64,000 bases of DNA from Pseudomonas sp. H9 (GTDB lineage Bacteria; Pseudomonadota; Gammaproteobacteria; Pseudomonadales; Pseudomonadaceae): positions 1 to 64,000 of the forward strand of contig NZ_SMOK01000026.1 of NCBI RefSeq assembly GCF_004353925.1. The letters are read 5' to 3'. The notes under the pieces are model-generated. The model searched no databases and was not told where the DNA came from. It worked only from the letters and a program-made list of their open reading frames with translations. Made by a program: the position numbers and the translations under genes. Positions 8,729 through 18,666 of this stretch are shown here, piece by piece (within the stretch, counting starts at the first letter, position 1; each line of letters starts with the position of its first letter).

Positions 8729-11700
8729 ACAGCCGCAACTCGCTGTCGGCCTGGTGCATCGACCGCCCGATCGCCACCTTGCTGCTGACCTTCGCCCTGG
8801 TGCTACTCGGGGTTATCGCTTTTCCACGTCTGCCGGTCGCGCCCTTGCCTGAGGCCGACTTCCCAACGATACAGGTCACCGCGCAACTGCCCGGCGCCAG
8901 CCCGGAGACCATGGCCTCTTCGGTGGCCACGCCCCTGGAAGTACAGTTCAGTGCCATCCCCGGCATGACCCAGATGACTTCCAGCAGTGCCTTGGGCTCA
9001 ACCAACCTGATCCTGCAATTCAGCCTGGAAAAAAGCATCGACACTGCCGCCCAGGAAGTTCAGGCCGCAATCAACACCGCCACCGCCCGCTTGCCCCAGG
9101 ACATGCCCAGCCCGCCAACCTGGCGCAAGGTCAACCCGGCCGACAGCCCGGTGTTGATCCTGACCGTCAGCTCGCCGCAGATGCCCGCCAACGAATTGAG
9201 TGACTACGCCGAAACGCTGTTGGCCCGGCAGTTGAGCCAAATCGAAGGGGTCGGCCTGATCAACATCACCGGCCAGCTGCGCCCAGCGATCCGGGTGCAG
9301 GCCCAGCCAGAGAAACTGGCAGCCCTGGGCCTGACCCTGGCCGACCTGCGCCAGGCCATTCAGCAAACCAGCCTGAACCTGGCCAAAGGTGCGTTGTATG
9401 GCGACAGCAGCGTCTCGACCCTGGCCACCAACGACCAGCTGTTTCACCCGGAGGAGTATGCCCAGCTGATCGTCTCTTACCGTGACGGCGCGCCGGTGCA
9501 TTTGAAGGATGTCGCCAAGGTCATCAACGGTGCCGAAAACGCCTACGTCAAAGCTTGGTCCGGTGAGCAGCAAGGCCTGAACCTGGTGGTGTTCCGCCAG
9601 CCGGGGGCCAACATCGTCGAAACCGTAGACGGCGTTATGGAAGCGCTGCCACGGCTTGAGCAGATGTTGCCGGCCTCGGTGCAGGTGTCGGTGCTCAACG
9701 ACCGCACCCAGACCATCCGCGCCTCGTTGCACGAGGTGGAAATCACTCTGCTGATCGCCGTTGCCCTGGTGATCGGGGTTATGGCGCTGTTTCTGCGCCA
9801 GTGGTCAGCCACGTTGATTGTGTCCAGCGTGCTGGGGGTGTCACTGACCGCTAGCTTCGCGCTCATGTACCTGTTCGGTTTCAGCCTGAACAACCTGACC
9901 CTGGTGGCCATCGTCATTGCTGTCGGCTTTGTGGTCGATGATGCGATTGTGGTGGTGGAAAACATTCACCGGCATCTGGAAGCCGGCGACAGCAAGCGCG
10001 AGGCAGCGATCAAAGGCGCCGGGGAAATCGGCTTCACCGTGGTGTCGATCAGTTTTTCGCTGGTGGCGGCTTTTATACCGTTGCTGTTCATGGGCGGCGT
10101 GGTCGGGCGGCTGTTCAAGGAGTTCGCCCTCACCGCCACCTCGACCATCCTGATTTCGGTGGTGGTGTCACTGACCCTGGCACCGACCCTCTGTGCCCTG
10201 TTCATGGACCGGCCCAAACACCGCGAACAGCAGAGCGTCAGTTTCGGGGACCGGCTGTTGGCCTGGTACGAGCGGGTGCTGGTCAAGGCGCTGGCACATC
10301 AGCGGCTGATGTTGGGGATATTCGGCGTCACCCTGGCCCTGGCAGTGGTGGGCTATGTGGCGATTCCCAAGGGCTTCTTCCCGGTTCAGGACACCGGTTT
10401 CATCCTTGGCACCTCCGAAGGCGCCGCAGATATCTCCTACCCGGACATGATCAAGAAGCACCAGGCATTAGCCAAAGTCCTGGAAGCCGACCCAGCGGTA
10501 AAAACCTTCTCTCACGCGGTCGGGGTAACGGGTAGCAACCAGACCATCGCCAACGGTCGCTTCTGGATCGCCCTCAAAGACCGCAGTGACCGTGATGTTT
10601 CCGCCAGCGAGTTCATCGACCGCCTGCGCCCGAAACTGGCCAAGGTGCCCGGTGTGGTGCTGTACCTGCGCGCAGGGCAAGACATCAACCTCAGCTCCGG
10701 CCCGACCCGCAGCCAGTACCAGTACGTGCTCAAGAGTAACGACGGTGCCGCCCTGAACCTGTGGACCCAACGCCTGACCGAACGCCTGAAAGCCAACCCG
10801 GCATTCCGCGACCTGTCCAACGACCTGCAACTGGGCGCCAGCGTTACCCGTATCGATATCGACCGCCGCGCCGCCGCACGCTTCGGCCTGACCACCACCG
10901 ACATCGACCAGGCGCTCTACGATGCCTTCGGCCAACGCCAGATCAGCGAGTTTCAGACCGAAACAAACCAGTACAAGGTGATCCTTGAACTCGACGCCCG
11001 CCAGCGCGGCAAGGCCGAAAGCCTGAACTACTTCTACCTGCGCTCGCCGCTGACCGGTGAAATGGTGCCGTTGTCAGTGCTGGCCAAGGTCGCACCACCC
11101 AGCACCGGGCCGTTGTCGATCAGCCATGACGGCTTGTTCCCGGCGGCCAACCTGTCGTTCAACCTGGCGCCAGGTGTTGCCCTGGGCGATGCGGTGCAAA
11201 TCCTTGAACGCACCCAACGTGAACTGGGCATGCCCGACTCGATCATCGGCAACTTCCAGGGCGCAGCCCAGGCGTTCCAGAGTTCGTTGTCGAGCCAACC
11301 CTGGCTGATTCTCGCCGCGCTGGTGGCGGTGTACATCATTCTCGGGGTGCTCTATGAAAGCTTCGTCCATCCGCTGACCATCATTTCCACCCTGCCCTCC
11401 GCCGGGCTTGGGGCCTTGGCCTTGCTGTGGCTGACGGGGCAAGACTTCAGCATCATGGGCCTGATCGGCATTGTGCTGCTGATTGGTATCGTCAAGAAAA
11501 ACGGCATCCTGCTCATCGACTTTGCCCTCGATGCCCAACGCAACCTGGGCATGAGCCCCGAACAAGCCATCCATCAAGCCTGCCTGACCCGCTTCCGACC
11601 GATCATGATGACCACCCTCGCCGCGCTGCTCGGCGCCGTACCGCTGATGTTCGGCATGGGCGCCGGGGCCGAACTGCGCCAACCGCTGGGGATCGCGGTG

Positions 11701-11826
11701 GTCGGCGGTTTGTTGGTTAGCCAGGCGCTGACACTGTTCACCACACCGATCATATACTTGGCCCTGGAACGTCTGTTCCATCGGCGTCAGGCGCCCCGGG
11801 AAGTGGCGCAGCCCAATGCCAGTTGA
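8725..11826 (+). CDS. RND efflux pump, HAE-1 family (MdtB/MdtC-like)
   Basis: The 1033-aa protein has the RND layout of 12 membrane segments and two large periplasmic loops. The N-terminus (RPIATLLLTFALVLLG, PVAPLPEADFPTIQV, ASPETMASSVATPLE) resembles MdtC, and TM4 has the proton-relay pair in GFVVDDAIVVVENI. The family expels drugs, detergents or bile-like compounds by proton antiport. Only one pump gene is present, whereas Mdt/Mux systems have two, so it may act as a homotrimer. The two-component genes directly downstream probably control it. Substrate unknown. Confidence 0.9.
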   Translation: MNSRNSLSAWCIDRPIATLLLTFALVLLGVIAFPRLPVAPLPEADFPTIQVTAQLPGASPETMASSVATPLEVQFSAIPGMTQMTSSSALGSTNLILQFSLEKSIDTAAQEVQAAINTATARLPQDMPSPPTWRKVNPADSPVLILTVSSPQMPANELSDYAETLLARQLSQIEGVGLINITGQLRPAIRVQAQPEKLAALGLTLADLRQAIQQTSLNLAKGALYGDSSVSTLATNDQLFHPEEYAQLIVSYRDGAPVHLKDVAKVINGAENAYVKAWSGEQQGLNLVVFRQPGANIVETVDGVMEALPRLEQMLPASVQVSVLNDRTQTIRASLHEVEITLLIAVALVIGVMALFLRQWSATLIVSSVLGVSLTASFALMYLFGFSLNNLTLVAIVIAVGFVVDDAIVVVENIHRHLEAGDSKREAAIKGAGEIGFTVVSISFSLVAAFIPLLFMGGVVGRLFKEFALTATSTILISVVVSLTLAPTLCALFMDRPKHREQQSVSFGDRLLAWYERVLVKALAHQRLMLGIFGVTLALAVVGYVAIPKGFFPVQDTGFILGTSEGAADISYPDMIKKHQALAKVLEADPAVKTFSHAVGVTGSNQTIANGRFWIALKDRSDRDVSASEFIDRLRPKLAKVPGVVLYLRAGQDINLSSGPTRSQYQYVLKSNDGAALNLWTQRLTERLKANPAFRDLSNDLQLGASVTRIDIDRRAAARFGLTTTDIDQALYDAFGQRQISEFQTETNQYKVILELDARQRGKAESLNYFYLRSPLTGEMVPLSVLAKVAPPSTGPLSISHDGLFPAANLSFNLAPGVALGDAVQILERTQRELGMPDSIIGNFQGAAQAFQSSLSSQPWLILAALVAVYIILGVLYESFVHPLTIISTLPSAGLGALALLWLTGQDFSIMGLIGIVLLIGIVKKNGILLIDFALDAQRNLGMSPEQAIHQACLTRFRPIMMTTLAALLGAVPLMFGMGAGAELRQPLGIAVVGGLLVSQALTLFTTPIIYLALERLFHRRQAPREVAQPNAS

Positions 11827-11835
11827 GAAGCAAAC

Positions 11836-12510
11836 ATGCGTGTGCTGATTATTGAAGATGAAGAAAAGACCGCCGATTACCTGCACCGCGGTCTGAGTGA
11901 GCAAGGCTTTACCGCAGATGTGGCCCGCGACGGCATCGATGGCCTGCACATGGCCCTGGAAGGCGACTACGCGGTGATTGTGCTCGACGTCATGCTCCCC
12001 GGCCTCGACGGTTACGGCGTACTGCGTGCCTTGCGCGCACGCAAGCAAACCCCGGTGATCATGCTCACCGCCCGCGAGCGCGTAGAAGACCGTATTCATG
12101 GCCTGCGCGAAGGCGCCGATGATTATCTGGGCAAACCGTTCTCTTTTCTTGAACTGGTCGCCCGCCTGCAGGCCCTGACCCGCCGCAGCGGTAGCCACGA
12201 ACCGGTGCAGATCCAGGTCGCCGACCTTTGGGTCGACCTGATCAGCCGCAAAGCCAGCCGCGCCGGGCAACGTCTGGACTTGACCGCCAAAGAGTTCTCG
12301 CTGCTCAGTGTTCTGGCCCGTCGCCAGGGAGAGATTCTCTCCAAGACCGCCATCGCCGAGCTGGTCTGGGACATCAATTTCGACAGTGATGCCAACGTCG
12401 TCGAAGTGGCGATCAAGCGCCTGCGGGCCAAGCTCGACGGCCCGTTCGACACCAAGTTGCTGCACACCATCCGAGGCATGGGTTATGTTCTGGAAAGCCG
12501 TGGCGACTAA
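11836..12510 (+). CDS. OmpR-type response regulator (CopR/CusR-like)
   Basis: The 224-aa protein has an N-terminal receiver (DEE acidic pocket at 8-10, phosphoacceptor Asp in VLDVMLPGLDG, Lys in LGKPFSF) and a C-terminal winged helix (HTIRGMGYVLE). The sequence is closest to the heavy-metal/IrlR subgroup, but that name does not prove a metal signal. It lies nine bases after the pump gene and overlaps the sensor kinase, so pump and regulator probably form one autoregulated operon. Confidence 0.9.
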   Translation: MRVLIIEDEEKTADYLHRGLSEQGFTADVARDGIDGLHMALEGDYAVIVLDVMLPGLDGYGVLRALRARKQTPVIMLTARERVEDRIHGLREGADDYLGKPFSFLELVARLQALTRRSGSHEPVQIQVADLWVDLISRKASRAGQRLDLTAKEFSLLSVLARRQGEILSKTAIAELVWDINFDSDANVVEVAIKRLRAKLDGPFDTKLLHTIRGMGYVLESRGD

Positions 12511-13864
12511 CTCCATCGCCCTGCGCCTGAGCGCCTTGTTCACCCTGGTGGCGCTGGGTGTGTTCCTGCTGATCGGCATAGCCCTGTACAAGCAGGTCGA
12601 CCGCAGCCTGGACCTGCTACCCGCCGCCGAACTGGACGCGCGCTTCAGCGTGCTGGAATCGTCGCTGACACGCTACGACACGCGTGAGCACTGGGCCAAG
12701 ATCACCAACAAACTCAACTTGCTCAGTGAAGAAGACCGCCGCATCCGCTTCTGGGTAGTCAGTGGCCACAGCCCTTTCGAGTACGGCCAGCCTGACGCCA
12801 GCATTCGCGACTTCGCCCAGGGCCGGCTGGGCATGCGTGACCTGCGCCTGGCCAACAGCCCTTACCCGTACAAGGTGCTGGTCAGCGAACTGCCAGCGAT
12901 GGGCACACGCCCGGCGTTGCGTTTTCTGATTGCCATCGACACCGAAACCTTCTGGCAAACCCAACACACCTTGCTGGTGGCGATCATCAGCCTGTCAGTG
13001 TTCGGCGTATTGCTGGCCTCGCTGCTTGGCTACTGGGTGGCGCGTATTGGCCTGGGACCGCTGCGCACCCTTTCGGCCGAAGCACAGAAACTGGCGCCAC
13101 CGCGCTTGAGCGGTCGCCTGCAACTGGCCGACCTGCCACCGGAAGTGGCGCAGTTCGCCAGCGCTTTCAATTCCACCCTGGAGCGCGTCGATCAGGCCTA
13201 CTCGCGCCTTGAAGCGTTCAACGCCGACGTGGCCCACGAGCTGCGCTCACCGCTCACCAACCTGATCGGCCAGACTCAAGTGGCGCTGACCCGCGGGCGT
13301 AGTGCCGAGCATTACTTTGAGGTGTTGCAGTCGAACCTGGAAGAACTGGAACGCCTGCGCACCATCATCAACGACATGCTGTTCCTCGCCAGCGCCGACC
13401 AGGGCAGCAAGGCCACCGCCCTGACCTGCAGCTCGCTGGCCGAAGAAGTGGCGGCGACCCTCGATTACCTCGACTACATCCTTGAAGATGCTCAGGTACG
13501 GGTTGAAGTCAGCGGCGATGCCCAGGCGCATATCGAGAAAGCACAACTGCGTCGGGCCTTGATCAACCTGCTGAACAATGCCGTGCAGCACACCGCGCCT
13601 GGTCAGGTCATACAGGTACGTATCGAGCAACAGGACGGGCAAATCAGCATTGCGGTGAGCAACCCTGGGCCTGCCATCGACCAGCAACACCTGCCAATGC
13701 TGTTCGAGCGTTTCTACCGCGTCGATGCGGCACGCACCAGCGGCAGCGGCAACCACGGGCTGGGGCTGGCCATCGTCAAGGCGATTGCGCTGATGCACGG
13801 TGGCAGCGTGTTTGTGCGTAGCCAGGCAGGGGCCAACACCTTCGGGATTGTATTGCCCCTGTAG
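12485..13864 (+). CDS. Sensor histidine kinase of the RND operon
   Basis: The 459-aa protein has a first membrane segment (about 15-35), a periplasmic sensor region, a second segment (about 160-185), HAMP, a His-kinase dimerisation helix with the phosphorylated His in NADVAHELRSPLTNL, and an ATPase with N, G1 (NPGPAI) and G2 (GNHGLGLAIV) boxes. It overlaps the response regulator by 26 bases; GAGG eight bases before ATG 12485 supports this start, with GTG 12500 as alternative. The frame is open much further upstream, but inside the regulator gene. The periplasmic sensor could detect metals or envelope-active compounds. Confidence 0.88.
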   Translation: MFWKAVATNSIALRLSALFTLVALGVFLLIGIALYKQVDRSLDLLPAAELDARFSVLESSLTRYDTREHWAKITNKLNLLSEEDRRIRFWVVSGHSPFEYGQPDASIRDFAQGRLGMRDLRLANSPYPYKVLVSELPAMGTRPALRFLIAIDTETFWQTQHTLLVAIISLSVFGVLLASLLGYWVARIGLGPLRTLSAEAQKLAPPRLSGRLQLADLPPEVAQFASAFNSTLERVDQAYSRLEAFNADVAHELRSPLTNLIGQTQVALTRGRSAEHYFEVLQSNLEELERLRTIINDMLFLASADQGSKATALTCSSLAEEVAATLDYLDYILEDAQVRVEVSGDAQAHIEKAQLRRALINLLNNAVQHTAPGQVIQVRIEQQDGQISIAVSNPGPAIDQQHLPMLFERFYRVDAARTSGSGNHGLGLAIVKAIALMHGGSVFVRSQAGANTFGIVLPL

Positions 13865-13930
13865 GAGCGGGCTTGCCCCGCGATGCGATGTACCAGACAG
13901 ACCGCTATCGCGGGGCAAGCCCGCTCCCAC
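13861..13930. repeat. REP inverted pair
   Basis: Typical facing REP halves. The first base of the element overlaps the stop codon region of the histidine kinase gene, so the REP begins at the gene's end. Confidence 0.9.
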
Positions 13931-14054
13931 AGAAGCCGCGACTATTACCCTGGACGCAATAGTACTTCTCGAAAAAGTAACTTTTTCTTGCCGGTGTTTC
14001 CGACTAATTTACTCGGACCTACTTAACACTTGCACAGCAAGAAGGTTGTTACAA

Positions 14055-14279
14055 ATGTCCAACAGTATGGGTGTTGCCAGCGTATTCGTCCTGTCTTCCC
14101 TGTTATTGTCGCCTCTGGCCATGGCCGAGGAATCTCAGGCGTTCGTCGCTCGCAATGCCGAACTGGCCGCTGTTCACCAACAAGCGCGCGAGACCTTTGC
14201 CGCCCAGTCCGAGCAAGCCTCCAAGCCCGCAGAACAGACCGCTTCCAAGGCTTCTGAGCGTGACGCAGCCGAGAGCTGA
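14055..14279 (+). CDS. Small secreted protein, unknown function
   Basis: A 74-aa protein with a clear Sec signal peptide (hydrophobic core VASVFVLSSLLLS, cleavage after LAMA) and a short, Ala/Gln/Glu-rich, probably helical mature part of about 50 residues. AAGG lies about ten bases before ATG 14055 and a strong terminator follows at 14354. I do not recognise a family with certainty. Similar small exported Pseudomonas proteins exist without known roles. Confidence 0.7.
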   Translation: MSNSMGVASVFVLSSLLLSPLAMAEESQAFVARNAELAAVHQQARETFAAQSEQASKPAEQTASKASERDAAES

Positions 14280-14353
14280 TCGACACGCCGTCGCTCCCTT
14301 CGACTCCTTGGGTGATCGCACAGGTGACTTGAGCGCCTGTACGGTTGTCTTTC

Positions 14354-14382
14354 AAAGCCGCTAATTATTAGCGGCTTTTTTT
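14354..14382 (+). terminator. Rho-independent terminator
   Basis: The stem AAAGCCGCTAA / TTAGCGGCTTT is followed by TTTT, after the small secreted protein gene and before the porin gene. Confidence 0.85.
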
Positions 14383-14484
14383 CGTGTGTCGAAAAAGTGC
14401 CGGTCGGCAGCTTTGTTAATTCATAACAAGATCAGTTTTCGCACAATAAAAATTGCCTTACTTTCACCTCAAGGAGTACCCACG

Positions 14485-15819
14485 GTGAACACTGCTTTAC
14501 GCTTCACTCCCCTGTTCGTTGCACTGGCTGCAACGATCCCCTTCAACGCCCAGGCCGACGAGGAAAAGGCCGAAGGTTTTATCGAAGGGTCCAGCCTGAA
14601 TGTGCACGCGCGCAACTACTACCTCAACCGCAACCAGTTGAACCGCGGCGTGAACGACAACCGGGAATGGGGACAGGGTTTTCTCGGCAAGTTTGAATCG
14701 GGCTACACCCAGGGCACCGTCGGCTTCGGTCTGGATGTGCATGGCATGCTCGGCTTGAAACTCGACGGCGGCGCCGGTACCTCCGGCAGCAGTATTCTGC
14801 CGATCAACACCCAGGGCGATGGCGAGCCAGGCAAAGCCCCCGACTCGTTCTCGACCGCCGGTGCCGCTATCAAGCTCAAGGCCTTCGACACCGAACTCAA
14901 GGCCGGCGACCTGTTTCTGACCAACCCGGTGATCGCCGGTGGTGAGTCGCGCATGTTGCCGCAAACCTTCCGTGGCGTAAGCCTGACCAACAACAGCATC
15001 GAAGGCCTGATGCTCGAAGGCGGTCAAGCCAGCTTCACCAAGCCTTACAACCAGAGCGGCCACCGCCGTATCGACACCTTCTACGGCGCGCTGCCAGAGG
15101 GCCGCGAAAGCCGCCACCTGAACTGGGCCGGCATGGCCTGGAGCGGCGTGCCGAACCTGACCTCGAGCCTGTACGCATCCGAACTTAAAGACATCTGGAA
15201 CCAGTACTACTTTGACCTCGACTACACCTACAAGGTGAACGACCTGGTCAGCCTCAACCCGGGCCTGCACTTCTACCACACCCAGGACACCGGCCAGGCA
15301 CTGCTCGGCAACATCGACAACAACACCTACAGCCTGCACTTCACCGTCAACGTCGGCTACAACAGCCTCACTGCGGTGTACCAGCGGGTCAACGGCAACA
15401 CGCCGTTCGACTACATCAACCAGGGCGACAGCGTTTACCTGGACAACTCGCAGATGTACTCGGACTTCAACGGCCCTAACGAGCGTTCGTGGAAACTTAA
15501 ATACGCCTACGATTTCGCCGGCCAAGGCATCCCCGGCCTGACCTCGATCATCTCCTACTCGCGCGGTGAGCTGGATTTGACCAAGGTTGACCCCAACAGC
15601 GTTGGCTACGGCGAGCACTGGTATAACCCCGAAGGCGAGAACGCCCAGCACTGGGAGCGCGATTTCGACCTGCAGTACGTGTTCCAGGAAGGTACGTTCA
15701 AAGACCTCTCGGTGTTGCTGCGCTGGGCCAGCCACCGTGGCAGCCAGGGTTACTCGCAGATCGACAACGATGTCGATGAGTACCGGGTAATTATCGACTA
15801 CCCGCTGAACATCTTCTGA
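14485..15819 (+). CDS. OprD-family outer-membrane porin
   Basis: The 444-aa protein has a signal peptide (cleavage after NAQA) and the OprD start of the mature chain (EGFIEGSSLNVHARNYYLNRN region). It is rich in alternating aromatic beta-strands and ends in a terminal aromatic residue (NIF). OprD porins allow selective uptake of amino acids, peptides or organic acids. AAGGAG before GTG 14485 sets the start; the frame is open further upstream but without a signal peptide there. The subgroup and so the substrate cannot be told from the sequence alone. Confidence 0.9.
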   Translation: MNTALRFTPLFVALAATIPFNAQADEEKAEGFIEGSSLNVHARNYYLNRNQLNRGVNDNREWGQGFLGKFESGYTQGTVGFGLDVHGMLGLKLDGGAGTSGSSILPINTQGDGEPGKAPDSFSTAGAAIKLKAFDTELKAGDLFLTNPVIAGGESRMLPQTFRGVSLTNNSIEGLMLEGGQASFTKPYNQSGHRRIDTFYGALPEGRESRHLNWAGMAWSGVPNLTSSLYASELKDIWNQYYFDLDYTYKVNDLVSLNPGLHFYHTQDTGQALLGNIDNNTYSLHFTVNVGYNSLTAVYQRVNGNTPFDYINQGDSVYLDNSQMYSDFNGPNERSWKLKYAYDFAGQGIPGLTSIISYSRGELDLTKVDPNSVGYGEHWYNPEGENAQHWERDFDLQYVFQEGTFKDLSVLLRWASHRGSQGYSQIDNDVDEYRVIIDYPLNIF

Positions 15820-15962
15820 TCCCCGCAGTATCAGAGCTGGCGAACTCGCCAGCTCTCCCACGCCCCGACCAAAGTCCTTGTCCGACAATCCTGAGCCCCC
15901 TAAAATACCGCCGCCGCGCACCTGCGCCGCTACTCTATTAAGGGTCTCCCGCTGCAGCGACC

Positions 15963-17462
15963 ATGACTTTGCCCTCTCGATCCAAACGATCTGCACTGTA
16001 CAAGTCTCATCCGGAGCTGATCCTGAACCTGGGCAGTTGCCTTGCAGTGCTCGCGATTGTTGCCATCGTCAGCTTCCTGCTGCTGCGCGAGCGCAGTAAC
16101 GTCGAGCAAAGCGCCAGCCGTGCGGCGAGCAACATCGTGCAACTGATCGACAGCGACATTCAGCGCAATGTCGAACTCTACGACCTGTCATTGCGCGAAC
16201 TGATCTGGGCCGTGCAACAGCCCGACCTGAATACTCTGTCTCCGGCGCTGCGGCAAAAGATGCTGTTCAATCAGGCGTTCACCATGCCGGTGCGTGGCGA
16301 CATGCTGTGGTTGGATGCTCAAGGCAACGTGGTAGCCGACTCCACCAGCATTGCGCCGCGCCAGGCCAATTTCTCCGACAGCAAAATATTCCAGGCCCAT
16401 CGTCAGCACGCTGATCTGGGCCTGGTGATCAGCCCGCCGTTCAAAGCCCGGCTGGGCGATCTGGACTGGTGCATCAGCTTTACCCGAAGAATCTCCGACG
16501 CCAACGGCGAGTTCGCCGGGGTGGCTGCGGGTGCGCTGCGTCTGTCCTATTTCACCGACCTGTTCAAGCGCCTGGACATCGGTAACGAAAGCAGCATCAA
16601 CCTGATGAACACCGACGGCGTGTTGCTGGCACGGCAAACCAACCTCGGCGACGATGCGCTGATCGGCAACAACTACGCCGACAGCCCCAACTTCAAGCGC
16701 CTGATCGCTGCTGGCAGCGGCAGCTTTGCCAGTTTCTCCGGGCGCACCGGCAAGCCCAGGCTTTACACCTTTGCCCGCGTGGGCGACTTGCCGCTGATCG
16801 TGGTGGTGGCGCGCTCCGCCGATGAAGTCTTCGAGGCCTGGCGGCGCACAGCCTTATGGGTTGGCGGCGCAACGGGTGTGCTGTGCGTGGGCATTCTCTG
16901 GCTAACCTTGCTGCTGGGCCGCGAACTGCGCCGTCGCCACTGCGCCGAGCAAGACCTGGCAGAACTGGCTGCCACCGACAGCCTCACCGGCCTTGCCAAC
17001 CGCCGCCAGCTCGATCAAGTGCTGCGCCGCGAATGGTCGCGGGCACAACGCACCCAGCGTCCGCTGGCGGTGTTGATGGTGGATGTCGACCACTTCAAAG
17101 CGTTCAACGAGCGGCATGGCCACCAGGGTGGTGACGATGCGTTGCGTCAGGTGGCGAGTGCGATCGGGCGCAGCATCCGCCGCCCGGCAGACCTGGCTGC
17201 GCGTTACGGTGGCGAGGAGTTTCTGGTGGTGTTGCCAGAAACCGAACGCCAAGGCGCACAGGTGCTGGCCGAACGCATTCGACGCAGCGTCGAAGCCCTA
17301 CCGCTGTTCGGCGATGACACCGCGCCGGTCACCGTCAGTATCGGCATCGGCTGCTACATACCCAACACCCAGCAAGACCTGGCGACCTTGCTGGGCAATG
17401 CAGACGAAGCGCTTTACTGTGCCAAGCGCAATGGCCGCAACCGCGTGGAAACGGCGGTTTAA
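15963..17462 (+). CDS. Membrane diguanylate cyclase with periplasmic sensor
   Basis: The 499-aa protein has two membrane segments (about 20-42 and 295-317) enclosing a periplasmic dCache-like sensor region, and a C-terminal GGDEF domain with active-site RYGGEEF. Five residues upstream lies RPAD, an RxxD inhibitory site for c-di-GMP feedback. The family makes c-di-GMP from two GTP, favouring biofilm life. Its stop overlaps that of the convergent DUF2383 gene by four bases. Ligand unknown. Confidence 0.9.
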   Translation: MTLPSRSKRSALYKSHPELILNLGSCLAVLAIVAIVSFLLLRERSNVEQSASRAASNIVQLIDSDIQRNVELYDLSLRELIWAVQQPDLNTLSPALRQKMLFNQAFTMPVRGDMLWLDAQGNVVADSTSIAPRQANFSDSKIFQAHRQHADLGLVISPPFKARLGDLDWCISFTRRISDANGEFAGVAAGALRLSYFTDLFKRLDIGNESSINLMNTDGVLLARQTNLGDDALIGNNYADSPNFKRLIAAGSGSFASFSGRTGKPRLYTFARVGDLPLIVVVARSADEVFEAWRRTALWVGGATGVLCVGILWLTLLLGRELRRRHCAEQDLAELAATDSLTGLANRRQLDQVLRREWSRAQRTQRPLAVLMVDVDHFKAFNERHGHQGGDDALRQVASAIGRSIRRPADLAARYGGEEFLVVLPETERQGAQVLAERIRRSVEALPLFGDDTAPVTVSIGIGCYIPNTQQDLATLLGNADEALYCAKRNGRNRVETAV

Positions 17463-17935
17463 GAACGCGCGCGGGCCGTGTTGCGCAACGCTTTGACCTG
17501 ATCATGATTGCGCTGCACACCGTGGTACTGACGCTCGACCAAGGCATAGACTTCACTGCCCGGCGCCAGGTTGAGCTTGGTGAGTTTCTCCAGCGCATGC
17601 TTATAGGCCTTCAAGGCGTGGTCTTCGCCGCGCTCCACCTCATTGAGCACCGCCTCTTCATCCTTGCCGGTCAGCATCGACTTGAGGTCGACCCATTTGC
17701 GGTGCAGGTCACCGCTGACACTGGTAGAGGTTTCTGGATCACCGCCCAAAGCCCGTACATGGTGTTGCAGCTCAGCAGCAGCGCTGCCGCACTCACCCGA
17801 ACGTTTGAGGAAGTAGCTTTTCAGCTCGGGGTTCTTCACATCCTCAGCTGAGGTTTTGAAACCCTTCTCGCCATCTTTGCTGAATTCGATCAGATCATTG
17901 AGTACCGAAACAGCGTCTTTGTTGGGGCTGGTCAT
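17459..17935 (-). CDS. PA2169-family four-helix-bundle protein (DUF2383)
   Basis: 158 aa, nearly all helical, starting MTSPNKDAVSVLNDLIEFSKDG with the acidic and His-containing pattern (KTSAEDVKNPELKSYF, GGDPE, ERGEDHALKAYKHAL) of the PA2169/DUF2383 ferritin-like family. Members are often stress- or sigma-factor-induced; the activity is unknown. AAAGGAG before ATG 17935 is an excellent ribosome-binding site. It converges on the diguanylate cyclase gene. Confidence 0.85.
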   Translation of the reverse strand: MTSPNKDAVSVLNDLIEFSKDGEKGFKTSAEDVKNPELKSYFLKRSGECGSAAAELQHHVRALGGDPETSTSVSGDLHRKWVDLKSMLTGKDEEAVLNEVERGEDHALKAYKHALEKLTKLNLAPGSEVYALVERQYHGVQRNHDQVKALRNTARARS

Positions 17936-18137
17936 GACACTTACTCCTTTGCACGAGAAAACATGCAGGAATACGGAGCAGGGTTCGTGCCAGCCGTTTG
18001 ACGAAGTATATTTTGTTTATTTTCAATGACTTAAAAATAATTGAACTATCAAAACCCGAGCGTTCTGCATGAACTGCCCTTTGGCCTTCATGCAGATTGC
18101 ATGTATGTTCGGGGCATCCTTTTGAGAATCACAGCGC

Positions 18138-18359
18138 ATGAACCCCGAGACACTTGAACTGCTGGTTACCCGTCAAATGCCCTTCGGCAAATACCAGGGC
18201 CGGCTGATTGCCGACCTGCCCGGCCACTACCTGGCCTGGTTTGCCCGTCAGGGGTTTCCCAAGGGGGAACTGGGCGGCCTGTTGGCCCTGATGCACGAGA
18301 TCGACCACAACGGCCTCGGCGACCTGTTGGTGCCCCTACGCCAAAAACACAGAACCTGA
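18138..18359 (+). CDS. DUF3820 family protein
   Basis: A 73-aa protein with the DUF3820 core (MPFGKYQGRLIADLPGHYL, then WFARQGFPKGELGGLL). The family is a small cytosolic group annotated in places as a putative quorum-sensing-regulated virulence factor; no reaction is established. A REP pair follows nine bases after the stop. Confidence 0.85.
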   Translation: MNPETLELLVTRQMPFGKYQGRLIADLPGHYLAWFARQGFPKGELGGLLALMHEIDHNGLGDLLVPLRQKHRT

Positions 18360-18367
18360 TCCCGCCT

Positions 18368-18438
18368 GTAGGAGCGGGCTTGCCCCGCGATTCGCGTTTT
18401 ACCTGACACACCGCATCGCGGGGCAAGCTCGCTCCCAC
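18368..18438. repeat. REP inverted pair
   Basis: A REP pair nearly identical to the one at 18596-18666, including the spacer. The two are copies made by the same tandem duplication. Confidence 0.9.
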
Positions 18439-18440
18439 AG

Positions 18441-18595
18441 TTTATGTGTTTACCCAGGCTGCCCGCGACAATCGCCAACAGGTACAGCAAGGCATGGTTG
18501 ATCGCATTGGGGATGAGCATGACAAACAGCCCGCCATGCGGTGCCTTCAGCTTGCAGCCGAAGTACATCGAAACGGAATCGCGCCCTCGGAAATT
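18441..18595 (-). pseudogene. Shortened tandem copy of the fruA 3' end
   Basis: The segment repeats 18668-18953 with two internal deletions. One removes the part between two CAGGCT copies near the fruA stop. The other joins GTACATCGAAA to CGGAATCGCG. Elsewhere it is almost identical to fruA, so the duplication is recent. No start codon or promoter is seen. Confidence 0.88.
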
Positions 18596-18666
18596 GTAGG
18601 AGCGGGCTTGCCCCGCGATTCGCGTTTTACCTGACACACCGCATCGCGGGGCAAGCCCGCTCCCAC
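18596..18666. repeat. REP inverted pair
   Basis: A REP pair at the junction between the fruA fragment and the intact fruA 3' end; its spacer matches that of 18368-18438. Confidence 0.9.

Noticed and set aside
12308..12484. Longer N-terminus for the histidine kinase
   Set aside because: This part lies inside the response regulator gene in another frame and lacks kinase homology; ATG 12485 has a ribosome-binding site.
11074..12591. 505-aa ORF opposite the RND pump and response regulator
   Set aside because: Antisense shadow, rich in His and Gln as typical for reversed GC-rich genes.
14497..15996. 499-aa ORF opposite the porin gene
   Set aside because: Antisense shadow; the porin has signal peptide, start site and family motifs.
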